Shown here: positions 1 through 10,500 of the stretch, one piece after another
How positions within the stretch are numbered: position 1 is the stretch's first letter
Layout: each line of letters starts with the position of its first letter
Source: Maratus speciosus
Taxonomy: Eukaryota > Arthropoda > Arachnida > Araneae > Salticidae
Direction of reading: 5' to 3'
NCBI GenBank assembly: GCA_963932465.1
Contig: OZ010791.1
Location: 620,875,800-620,939,799 of the forward strand
DNA: 64,000 nucleotides
Position numbers and translations under genes: made by a program
The notes under the pieces: generated by a model
What the model saw: only the letters and a program-made list of their open reading frames with translations
What the model was told of the DNA's origin: nothing
Database searches by the model: none

Positions 1-294
1 GATTACAAGAGAGAAGTGAGCGTACTGACAGCTCCAAGCACATAGCATCATAATACTACATTCGTGTTGCCATTGAGCTATATAAAATATAGTGTTGCCA
101 TTACATACCAAAAACTTTAATATTTAATGGGTGTTGCCACAAGTATACATATATCACAATGTGTGATAGATATTTTAGACTATCGATTGTTCCAGCTCGC
201 ACACGCAAACGCTCGCTGATTATTATACTATTATTTTTAACTCAATCATACTGGCTGGTTAAGTTATCATGCGAATTCATTTTTTCCAACTCAG

Positions 295-405
295 CGAAAC
301 AATGTCCAGGCTGGGACTCGAACTCAGAACCTTTGATTTACTTTGTCAATTTTCTACTGTTTTATCTACCTGGGTTGACAACCTTAGGACATATTTCGCT
401 CAGAT
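295..405 (-). mobile_element. tRNA-derived SINE fragment
   Basis: Read on the minus strand, a B-box-like GAGTTCGAGTCCC lies near 306-318, with an A-box-like segment about 50 bases before it. The following sequence (CTGAGTTGGAAAAAATGAA) closely matches what follows the B-box of the copy at 1020-1135, so the two are one family. The tRNA fold is degenerate, so this is a SINE copy and not a functional tRNA gene. Confidence 0.55.
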
Positions 406-479
406 AATCTTATTGGTAATAGCCACAGACTTCTCATATAAGTAAACACCAATTTGGTAACCTTTTCTTGAAGCCTACA

Positions 480-513
480 TCTCTGCCCTCCGTCACGTGA
501 TGGAGGGCAGAGA
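480..513. repeat. short perfect inverted repeat
   Basis: TCTCTGCCCTCC and its exact complement GGAGGGCAGAGA are separated by ten bases that contain CACGTG. No gene adjoins it. It may be the core of a decayed foldback element or chance structure in repeat-rich sequence. Confidence 0.5.
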
Positions 514-744
514 TTTGCGCCAAACCGGTTTTACTCCCGGCAAAAGCTTTTCGGAACCTCTCTCTGGAATCTTGAGTTGACCGAGAATGAAATCCGAAAG
601 TTGCCAATAAAGGGATCACTGCCAAAAAAGACATCCTTTTGGCGATGAAAGAGCGAAAGCATGTTGGATTCAAAATTTGTTGGATTCTGAAAGAACAATG
701 GGGTTTGGTCTTTACCTCTACTCCTATCTTTCCTCTGAGGTAAG

Positions 745-970
745 ACATCTGGCCGGTCATCTAGACAGCTCAACAGAATAAACCGCAGGTAATGGAACTC
801 CATTTAAACGATGAGGTCAGTTCGCTCAGATGTAAAAATTTAATTCGTATAACTTTACCGATCAGTATGAGTTAAAAATAATACTGTATCTGCATCCACA
901 TCGTTTAAATAGAGTTCCATAACATGCGGTTTATTCTGTTGTGCTGTCTACATGGCAGACCAGATGTTGG
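745..970. repeat. foldback element with about 68-bp arms
   Basis: The segment at about 747-815 (including CAACAGAATAAACCGCA and CATTTAAACGATG) recurs in reverse complement at about 897-967, around a loop of about 80 bases. Part of the loop (near 818-850) resembles the tail of the SINE family at 1020-1135. This suggests a palindromic rearrangement of a SINE-bearing locus or a foldback MITE. Confidence 0.6.
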
Positions 971-1019
971 GAGATCAATAAGGTCGCCTGAGCAAAATAT
1001 GCCAGCCAGTGAGCCAGTT

Positions 1020-1135
1020 GTCACCCCCAGATAGCTCAAACGGGCCGGTAGAGCACTGACAATGTGAGTTCTGGGTTCGAGCCCCGGCTTGGGCATTTTT
1101 CGCTCAGTTGGAAAAATTGAATTCATATGATATTA
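1020..1135 (+). mobile_element. tRNA-derived SINE
   Basis: TAGCTCAAACGGGCCGGTAG fits an A-box, and GGGTTCGAGCCCC at about 1073-1085 is a good B-box. The tail CGCTCAGTTGGAAAAATTGA is shared with the minus-strand copy near 295-405. No cloverleaf with a full acceptor stem can be drawn, so a real tRNA gene is unlikely. Confidence 0.6.
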
Positions 1136-2578
1136 ATATAGACTAGTTTGTGCAATCTTTTAAGCATTATTTGTGTACAACGAACTTTGTGGTACTTTCT
1201 ATAGCACGTTACCCTTCATTTTCAGTTGTTAACGCTTTCCAACATAGTTGAAAAGTGTTTATGACTTTGGCTTGTCCGTCCGCAATCTAACGTAAATATA
1301 CTCGGATTGCCCTGAAACTTTTTTTTTATGTTATTGATGCTCACTATAGTACGATCCCTATAAAGGCAGAAGTTAAAATGCAAGACTGTACAAAAGTATT
1401 CAAGTATATACCGACTATTGGTATAAATTGTTGAAAGTGAAATGCATTTTCTTGCTAAACTAAATTTTCGCATACTATATAGAATATATACCATCCTATG
1501 GATCAAATACAGGGCTGTACGAAAGAATTGGAATACATTTGGCTATGGACGGTATTTGCTGAAATCAGTTTTTCAGACGTTTTATGCGATTTCTAAAATG
1601 TTTACCTAGGTGTCTTATTTATCGTCTTTACCTAAATAATGAAGTTTCGTTAAAGCATTCAGGAAGTGTCGGAAAATGTTTCATAATCTATGCTCCACGC
1701 ATGATTTTACTTTCTTGTTTTTACATGTGCCGCGTAAGATTTCCATTGCAACACCACGCCCTGGTAATAAATGTCCAAAATATTCCGAAAGTTTGTATAC
1801 AAAGTAAGGAGCCTACGGATTATAAGTTCTGTGATATTGCATGCTTATAACTGTCATTTGTAGACCAGTTTCAGCTGACATCACAGCACTAGCAACTCAG
1901 CGACTACCTTGGTGGACTTGACGATTTTGATGGGTCGGTGATAATGATGGTTAACAAATTGGCGATTTTGATTTAATGGGCGAAAACTGAAAGATTATTG
2001 GTTACATGATTGCAGCTAGTCTAATGGCCTTTTTGAGAAACGAAAACACACAAACGAGGAAAATATCGTTGTACCTGTTTGGTTTTAACATCCGAAATGA
2101 CGTCATCTTCAACAGAAAATGTTTCATTCATAAAAATAATATATTTTATTATAGTTGCATCAAAATGACGTACTTTTACTCGTTTGTATAATTCCACGTG
2201 TAATACAAGTTAAGGACTTTAGATTTAAAAATCTTTGGAGAAAAATAAAATCAAAGTGATTGATATAATGCGCAGTTTCAGTGTGGCGTCAAACTGTCTC
2301 TAAACAAATGATGTTGCTATGTTTTATTTTCAATATCATTTCTATACTACATAGATGACTATATAGCTGTACCTTTTGTTTAAATTCTTTAATATTTTGG
2401 ACACAATGGTAACATTTTCTATGACTTACATATTAAATTGAAAATGAAATATGGTCACCCTTTGTTTAGACTCTTTTCAACTTAAACGCCATGACTGACG
2501 TCACAACTGAAAACTAGCGTCTGTTAATATCATATACCTGTCAAAGAAAATAAGTTAAAACTGGTGTGAATGAATAAG
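1136..2578. other. 5' flank without recognised gene
   Basis: AT-rich DNA with stop codons in all frames. The only repeat trace is a motif near 1510 (ACAGGGCTGTACGAAAGAAT), similar to segments near 13870 and 27642. No promoter can be assigned with confidence. The real first exon of the downstream gene could lie here or off the window. Confidence 0.4.
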
Positions 2579-2843
2579 AACAAAAAATCTTCTTAAAACA
2601 CCATAAAAAAATTTTAAATGCGCTAGGCTTTTCGAAAGATCTGAGTCTTTCTTCGTCAGGTGCAAAGAAGACGTCCTTCTACTATGAAAGCAGCAGGAAG
2701 ACGAAAGAAAGAAGCAGTCTTCCTGCTGCTTTCATAGTAGAAGGACGTCTTCTTTGCGCCTGACGAAGAAAGACTCAGATCTTTTGAAAAGCCTAGCGCA
2801 TTTAAACATTTTTGGTGGTGTTTTAAGAAGATTTTTTTTGTTT
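2579..2843. repeat. long near-perfect hairpin 255 bp upstream of the start codon
   Basis: Arms of about 125 bp (roughly 2579-2703 and 2718-2843) are nearly exact reverse complements, separated by about 14 bases. Each arm carries GAAGACGTCCTTCTACTATG or its complement. The arms end in AACAAAAAATC and GATTTTTTTTGTT. The arms have diverged at only a few positions, so the hairpin looks recent. No transposase and no clear target duplication are visible. It lies between any upstream promoter and the first coding exon. Confidence 0.85.
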
Positions 2844-3083
2844 ATATACCTATCCCTATAGTAACATCAAATTATGTTGTACATTGAGACAGAAGTCACA
2901 AAACAACTCAACAATTAAACTTTATCTATAATATAATAAACTTCCATTATTCAATTCCATTTCCAAAATTAAAATATAAAAATTCACCGGCTAAGAATAA
3001 ATTTAAGAGATTATTTAAAAAAATTGTGTCAGTTTGAGGTAAATTTCATGGTTTTATTAAAAGCTTAAATTTGTTTCTTCTAG

Positions 3084-3098
3084 TGCGATCAACAGAAG
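3084..3098 (+). promoter_or_regulatory. probable 5' UTR behind a splice acceptor
   Basis: The bases after TTCTTCTAG (ending at 3083) and before the ATG would be the tail of the 5' UTR if this acceptor is used. The pyrimidine tract is convincing, but no donor partner can be identified upstream without transcript data. Confidence 0.45.
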
Positions 3099-3198
3099 AT
3101 GTTTAATGATGCCAAAATGCTTGCCGTTTGGCTGTTTATGTTCAAACTCCTTTTGTTGATCCATGGACAGTCACATGAAAACAGGATATGGAGAAGAG
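3099..3198 (+). CDS. exon 1: signal peptide exon
   Basis: ATG at 3099 sits in a good context (A at -3). It opens a 33-codon stretch with the hydrophobic core MLAVWLFMFKLLLLIHG, a classic signal peptide, probably cleaved near residues 22-25. A second in-frame ATG at 3117 could also serve. The donor is GAG|GTAACT, giving a phase-1 intron of 9877 bases. TTTGTTTCTTCTAG just before 3084 looks like a 3' splice site, so a 5' UTR exon may lie upstream. Confidence 0.85.
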
Positions 3199-6196
3199 GT
3201 AACTTAACTATTTTAAATGAGTATTTATTAAAATTGAATATAAAAAAAGAGAATAAATAACAATGTATAATAAAAGAAGATGTAATATTACTTAATTATA
3301 TAATATCCGAATCATATTTTTAAATTATGTTATTTATATGACTTTTTGTGTGCATATAATATGTATTGAAAGAGCAAGTAATTTTCCTCATTACGGATGA
3401 TTAAAACAAACTCAGCGCTGAAAATGCTGCTTGCTATAAATTGAAAAGTGCTTAAACGATTTACATGAAACGTGTCTCTTGTACTACTTCGAGCACTAGA
3501 ACACTATATTTCGATTTAGAACCTTAATCAAGACCGTGCCGAAAATATTCTGTGGCGTGGCATTTATGGCACTCATCCCAAAGATTTGTCGTGCCCCACT
3601 TAGGCCATAATCCGGTCCTGATTTGATTCCAGGGTTTTGATTTCGTACTTCATTACAAATATATTTATTACTACAAATTGTTTAGTGCTGCCCTCTGTTG
3701 TCACTATTTTAAAGCAAATAACTTATTTCTAATTTATGACAGCAGATAGCAGCACTAACGAATTTAGCCACAACTATAATTTTTATGCAGTATGGAATCA
3801 AAGTCCTTGAATGCAATTTTAATCTTTGAAATTGAAGGAGAAGGTGGTGTTTTTTTTTTTTCATCTTTTTCAAATTTTTGAGTAAATTGATGGATTTAAT
3901 TACGTTTTGTGGGAAACATACGGTTGTAATAAATGGTAAGTTTTTTCTCCTTACACGATGCCTTTTTGGGTTGAGAAGAATGTTACCAATTTGAAACTTT
4001 TTTTTTTCTTTTTCTGAAAAACTTGTCATTTTTTTTTTCAAAATTTTATTCTCTTTTGGTAGGAATAATCATTGTACTAAATTGTGCATTTATAAAATGT
4101 CCTTTCAATTTTCGCACTCTTAATTAAATGTGAAAATTAGCTCTTGTATCATTAAAAGTCGCTAAGTTCATTTTATTTTTTATTTATTTTTTAATGCTTA
4201 TATATACATATGTACATATATACATTATATATGCATGCAATTCATAGCATTCTCTATTAATAAATAATCATTTAAAAAAAATATCTCCCTTATCATTAGA
4301 GCGCTGTTCATTTCAGAAAAAATATACTGCAAAGAACAATTCATTCAAAAATAGCTTCTATGAATTTATATACATTCAGTCAGGATTTAGCATCAATAAT
4401 CTTTGAAATTTTAATAATAATTCATATTAAATATGAGACTACTTGTAAATTTAAACATTCTACAATTTTTCAGAATTATATCAAACAAATATTTCTGAAT
4501 GCATCTTTATGAGTAGGATATTCTGATTGATGTAACGCTTAGATATCATCACAATAAATCACAAAATCAAACAATCAGTCCTAGGTGAAATTTCGTCAAT
4601 CATATCCTTTAAAAATTAACTTTCCACTGAGAGTGAGCTGTCGCAAATTTAAGCATTTCGGGCATAGGCGTAGCGTGACCAGACATTTTGGGGGTGGGGG
4701 GTGGGGGGGGGTCACCAAGGCCGTGCGAAGTAAGAATGGCGTCAAGAGCAAATTTTCAATTTTGCGCCCCCCCCCCCCCTCCCTCCCCCCCAAATAAAAA
4801 AAATAAAAAATAAAACTTTTTCTTTGTGATGGGTGTAATAAAATTGATAAAGTGCAGAAACATAAGTAAATTCTATTGACTAAATATTTCGCGTTTATTT
4901 TGGAACTTTAAAAGGTTTAATTTTAATTTAGGAATTCAGAACAACTAAATAACATAAAAGAAAATTGCATTTACTTGTTAGAGAGTTCATGATGTTTTGT
5001 GACAGGGGAAAAAATGATCAAGAGAGAAAAAGAAATTCCCCGGAAAATGATCGGCTGCCAAAAAATGAATAAATCAACAAATAAAACCGTGGTTCGCAGC
5101 ATAAATTTCGCACCCGGGGCGACCGCTCCTTTAGTCACCTCTTTGCACGCCCCTGGGGGGCACACTAGAGGTCTGCACGGACCGCAATTGCCAGGCCCGG
5201 GCCCAACCCGGCGAGAAAATTGAAAGTTCCACCCGGGCCCGGCCCATTTATATTTTCACAGTTTACGACCAGGCCCGGCTCGTACAAAAATCAGTGAATA
5301 CGAGCTCGGCCCATAAAAAAATCAATTAAATCAGGCCCGGTTCGGCTCGACACAATTTCTCGAAAAATTCCGATTTTTTAAACATACAATTGCAGGGCTG
5401 CCACTTGCTACTAAAAGCGACTATTTTCAGCATTCGGCGGCTATGGTGGCTATTTTAGGTCGAAAACCATTAAAAAGCGACTATTTCAATAAAAACAGGC
5501 CACTTTTTTCGGATTTCAGCGACTATTTTTACTGAAAATATTTGATATTTTTCTTCAATATGCCTGTAAAGTCATCTTCCCAAACGACATTTTTTCAATG
5601 GTTGTTTGAGGAGATTCGCGATTTTTTCCGCGGCGAATTCCAGCCCCCCTCCCTCAATCGATTGACGAAAATACCTCTTTCCGAGATCTTTTTACACGAT
5701 CGTTGAAGGAGATTTTGCGGTTTTTTTCCGCGATCCTTTGCCAAATCTCGTAAATTTGTCTACGACAGATTGACGAAATTGATTTTTTTTTTCCGATATA
5801 TATTTTCGTGACCAATTGATGGTAGTTACTAATTTGTTTCTTTTGACGAAATTCCCTACTCTTTTCCGCCCCACCAGTAGCCGCGAGGCTCTGCTCTCGA
5901 AGCTGGTAGACGGGAGGTGCTGGGTTCGAACCCAATCGCGCCCGTCGGCCGAATCGTTCGGAGTTTTCGTGGTTTTCTTCTAACCTTAGATTTCCATGCG
6001 TAGATACGGATTAGGTTCCCTTAGAAAGACCCCCCACGGAGGGCACTCCCCCATAGGGTATATATCCCTTGAGTAGATAATCGGCCGTCAAAAATCAACT
6101 CAACCCTATTCTTTTCCAGATCGTTTGTCAAAATTTGTGTTTTTCTTTTCCCTTCGTGATTTTTTTGTCCGGTCATTTCGTTAAATCCTCATTTTT

Positions 6197-6234
<38 letters not shown>

Positions 6235-7474
6235 ACCAAATTTATGTTTTTTGTCCGCAACCATTTGACAAAATTTACGATTTTTTTCTTGTGATTGTGA
6301 GACGAAATTCACAATTTTTTGTCCATTCTTTTGACGAAATTTGCCATGATTTTTCCGCGACCGAATGACAAAATCGCGATTTGTTTCCACGACCTTTGGA
6401 AAAATTCAAGATATTTTTTGCGGTTGTTTGAAGAGATTCGCGATTTTTTCCGTGACGAATTGCAAAATTTGCGATTTTTTCCCCAATCGATTGACGAAAA
6501 TTATTTCTTTTCGTTATCATTTGCTACTATCGTTGAAGGAGATTTCGCAATTTTTCCTATGATCTATTGCAAATTTCCCGTTTTTGGGGGAGCGATCATT
6601 TCGCGAAACTCTCAATTTTTTTCCCGTGATCCTTTACTAAATTTCGCGTTTTTGTTTCCGGTCATCGTTTCACGGAACTCACGATTTTTTTCGCGATTCT
6701 TTGCCAAAATTCGCGAATTTTTTTGCGCAAACTGTCGAATTTTTTTCTCCGCCACCATTTGTCGAAATTCGCGATATATATTTTTTTCCGCAACCGATTA
6801 ATGGTACTCGCTGGTTGTTTCAGATATCATTCGACGAAATTCGCGTTTCTTTTCCACGATAGTTTGTCGAAATTCGGGATTTTCTTTTCAAAAACGACTT
6901 ACGAAATTCTTGATTATTCGCGCAATCATTTGTTTAAATTTTCGATTTTTTACGCGATTATTTGACGAATTCGCGTCTTTTCAGGTGTGATTCTGTTCTG
7001 AATTTTCCGAAAATTTAAGGCATTCGGTTCCGAAATTTTTAAAAAATCGGTCATCAGTCCGAAAATTCGGGCATAAAAAATATTGCGGATTTCGGCAAAT
7101 GGTTGCCGAAAAAATCAATTTTGACAATCGTTCACAGTAAAAAAGCGCCAATTTCTTCAAAGGATCGCAGAAAAAACGCATTTCGCCAAAGAATCGCGAA
7201 AAAAAATGAGAACTTCTACAACGGATCACGAAAAAACGCAAACTAACACACATTTCACCAAGGGATCGCAAAAAACGCAAATTTCATCAAAAGATCACGG
7301 AAAAACGAGAATTTCGTCAAAGGATCGCGATAAAGAAACGCAAATTTCGTCGAAGGATCGCGGAAAAACGCGAGTTTCGCCAAAGGACCGCCGAAAAAAC
7401 GCATAATTGGCGCCGGGAGATTTACCCCCTTTCCCTCTTCTGTTGTAACCTTTCAGAAAATTTGCTGGGAATTT

Positions 7475-7519
<45 letters not shown>

Positions 7520-10500
7520 GAGAATTACCACTGCCGTCTTGTTGTCTGCGACAATTTGACGAAATTTGCAATTTTTTTTCTCTTGGTCGTTAGACGAAAT
7601 TCGTAATATTTTCTGCATTCTTTTGACGAAATTTGCGATGATTTTTCCGTGACCGAATGATGAAAATCGCCATTTGTTTCCACAACCTTTGATCAAATTC
7701 AAGACATTTTTCCAAGGTCCTTTGAGGAGATTCGCGATTTTTTCGACGACGAATTACCAAAATTCGCATTTTTTTCCGCCGATTGTTTCATGGAATTCTC
7801 GATTTTCTTTACACGATCCTTTTCTAAATTTCGTGACTTTTTCTACGCCGATTGACGAAAATGATATTCGGTATTTGTTTCAGAGATTTTTTGACGAAAT
7901 TCGCGATATTTTTCCACAATCTTTTGTCGAAATTCGTCTTTTCTTTTGTCTAACTAAGGAAGTTCAAGGGCAAGGAGGCAAAAAGTAGAGAAAAAATCAT
8001 TTGGGGGATAAAGGCTTTATTAGCCATGGCGGCCTGTGGGAGATTTTTTACTGTACCACTGCAAATGCTATACTCCATTTTTTTTTCTTTTAAAGGATTT
8101 TTACTAAAGCATTTTACTTTGTGCACTCCTTCCAGGGCCGAAACTAGCTGTATTTTTACCCGGGGAAAACGTGGATTTTGGCGCCCCCCGCCTTCCTATG
8201 CAAAGTAAATTTACAAAGAGAAATTTACGAAAGTTTCTATTTAGCAGACTTATTTTAATATTTAAAATGTGTAACAGTGAAATGCGTAATATTGAAATAT
8301 ATAACCAGCTTTGTCAAATATTTGTTCATTAAAACCTGTGAAAAAAATCGAAAGGAAGAGGAAATAATTCCACTTTATACAGGTTTCCATCTTAGCAGAT
8401 ATAACTATTGGTATTCTTTCTGCTGGAACCATGCAGTTTTTGTCATTTAGGACAAGATTCTATTATAGACAGATTTCATTTTTCCAGATTTTACTGTTGT
8501 TGTAGCATTAAAAATTATTACAATTGAGGCACTTTAATGTCTTAGTGATATGAGTTACATTGCTTTAGGAACTAAAAAACCAGGATTTACTGCATGCATA
8601 AAAATGAATTCCAGCATTGTAAAATATCTTCTTGTACTATCTACACCAGTTTTGTGAAATTATCACTTATACCACTCTTCTTATTTATAGATTGATATGT
8701 CTACATATTTTCCTCAACCTAATGCTAATTTTCCAATTTATGTGCGACTCAAAACAACAAAATTATTAAGATTTTACTTTTCAATTTGAGAATTTTGAGA
8801 CCGCTTGGTTTTTAACGTCCCAGTCAGTCAGCTGACCTCGCCCCCTCTAAGGCCAGATATGATGATATACATGTTAAAAAGTAATTATAAGAAAAAGAAT
8901 GGGGTTATTCATTTACTGTCTTGTATATTGTAGGCGTATCTTTTTATCTATTTGACAATTTTAATGCTTAAATTTTTTATTTTTCGGTTAAAAAAATTTT
9001 TTTTACAAAAATTTCACACGCACATATATATTGTATAAAACGGCAAACCAAATTTTCATCTGGCGCCCTATTCGCATGGCGCCCAGGGCACATGACCCTT
9101 CGCCCTCCCCCTTAGTTTCGGCCCTGACTCCTTCTCCCGATTGTTTTTATTGCCCCGGGCAGCCACGCGATCTCGCCCATATCAAGAAGGGGAAAATGAA
9201 AGCTGAACGCTGCTCAGGGCGAGAGAGAAAAAAAGTCCTTCCGGCCAGTGCCGGGAGGAAGAGGTAGCTTTCATAATCCTTATTTTAAAAAAGCCAACAT
9301 ATATCATGCAAACACACGAAGCTCAATTTAGTGGAAACCGAATATAGGAGATTCAATACTAATTTTTATCAATATAATGAATGACAATTTCGCGAAATTA
9401 GTCAGCTTTATCCAAGCTGCTTTTCTTTAAAGTAACTTATATTTGGCTGCCAAATTCGGCAATTTCTTAAAGTGCCTGTCATTTTAAGACAACATGGTGG
9501 ATGAGACTAAGCAGTGAACTTGGTCGAGACCTTAGTAATTGCTGTGCACATGCTCACTCACATCGGAATCGGTTAATATATAGGAGTGCTGTCGCATGCA
9601 AAAAATCAGATTTTTCAAAATGTCACCCACAATAGAAATTGAAACTGCTATATCTGAGCCATTTTTTAAGGTAAATACAAACAAAAAATGCTCCTGAATC
9701 ATTATATCAAGATCAAATACTTAAGAAAGAAACCTTTTTCAATTTCTAATTTTTTTGCACCTCACTTTAAATATATATATATTTTTTAATTTAATGGCCG
9801 CCATTTTGAAACAAGATGGCTGATGAATCTGGCCAGCGAACTTGGTCGAGGTGTTGATGTATACTATCCACATGCCTTCTTACATCGAAATAGGCGAATA
9901 CGTGTGTTATCGTGTGACAAATACAAGATCGTTTCAAAATGTTAGCCATGCTAGAAATTCAAAGTGCTATAAATCAACCATTTTTTAAGATATCAACAAA
10001 AGAACAAATTTTCAGAAACAAAAACTGCTCCGGAATCTTTGTATCAAGGCCAAACACATAAAAAAAAATCTTTTTCATTTTCCAATTTTTTAATACCTCA
10101 TTTTGAATTTTAAATTTAATTTTTTTTTAATGGCAACTCTTTTGAAAGAAGATGGCGAATGAAGCTGGCCAACGAACTCGGTCGAGACATTGGTATGTAC
10201 TATTTACAGACCAAGTTACATCCAAATAGGTTCATAAATACGCCTGTTATCACGTGACAAAAATCAGGTCGTTTTAAAATGTCAGCCACAAGAAAAATTC
10301 AAAATGCTATTACTCAGCCATTTTTTTTTAGATATAGACGAAAGAAAAACTGTTCCGGAATCTTTGTATTAAGGTCAAACACATACAAAAAAAATCTTTT
10401 TCATTTTCCAATTTTTTGGTATCTCATTTAATTTTTTTTTTTTAATTTTTTTAAATGGCCGCCATTTTGAAACAAGATGGCGGATGAAGCTGGCCAACGA

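Noticed and set aside
159..407. Open frame of 82 codons at the left edge
   Set aside because: It overlaps a SINE on the opposite strand and has no family resemblance or splice context; chance frame.
1020..1110. tRNA gene
   Set aside because: A- and B-box-like motifs are present, but acceptor and anticodon stems do not form and the same unit recurs with a common tail, so it is a SINE.
4663..5155. A short 490-bp hAT element using the terminus at 5155
   Set aside because: The bases after 5155 (GGGGGCAC) do not match the left duplication ATTTCGGG, whereas the bases after 12187 match perfectly.
5921..5935. tRNA gene at the GGGTTCGAACCC B-box
   Set aside because: Flanked by a 14-bp target duplication and followed by a non-tRNA body; a SINE insertion.
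6135..7988. Numerous overlapping frames on both strands, rich in Phe, Arg and Lys
   Set aside because: They arise from the TTCGCGATTTTTTCC repeat and poly-T tracts; composition is that of the repeat, not of a protein family.
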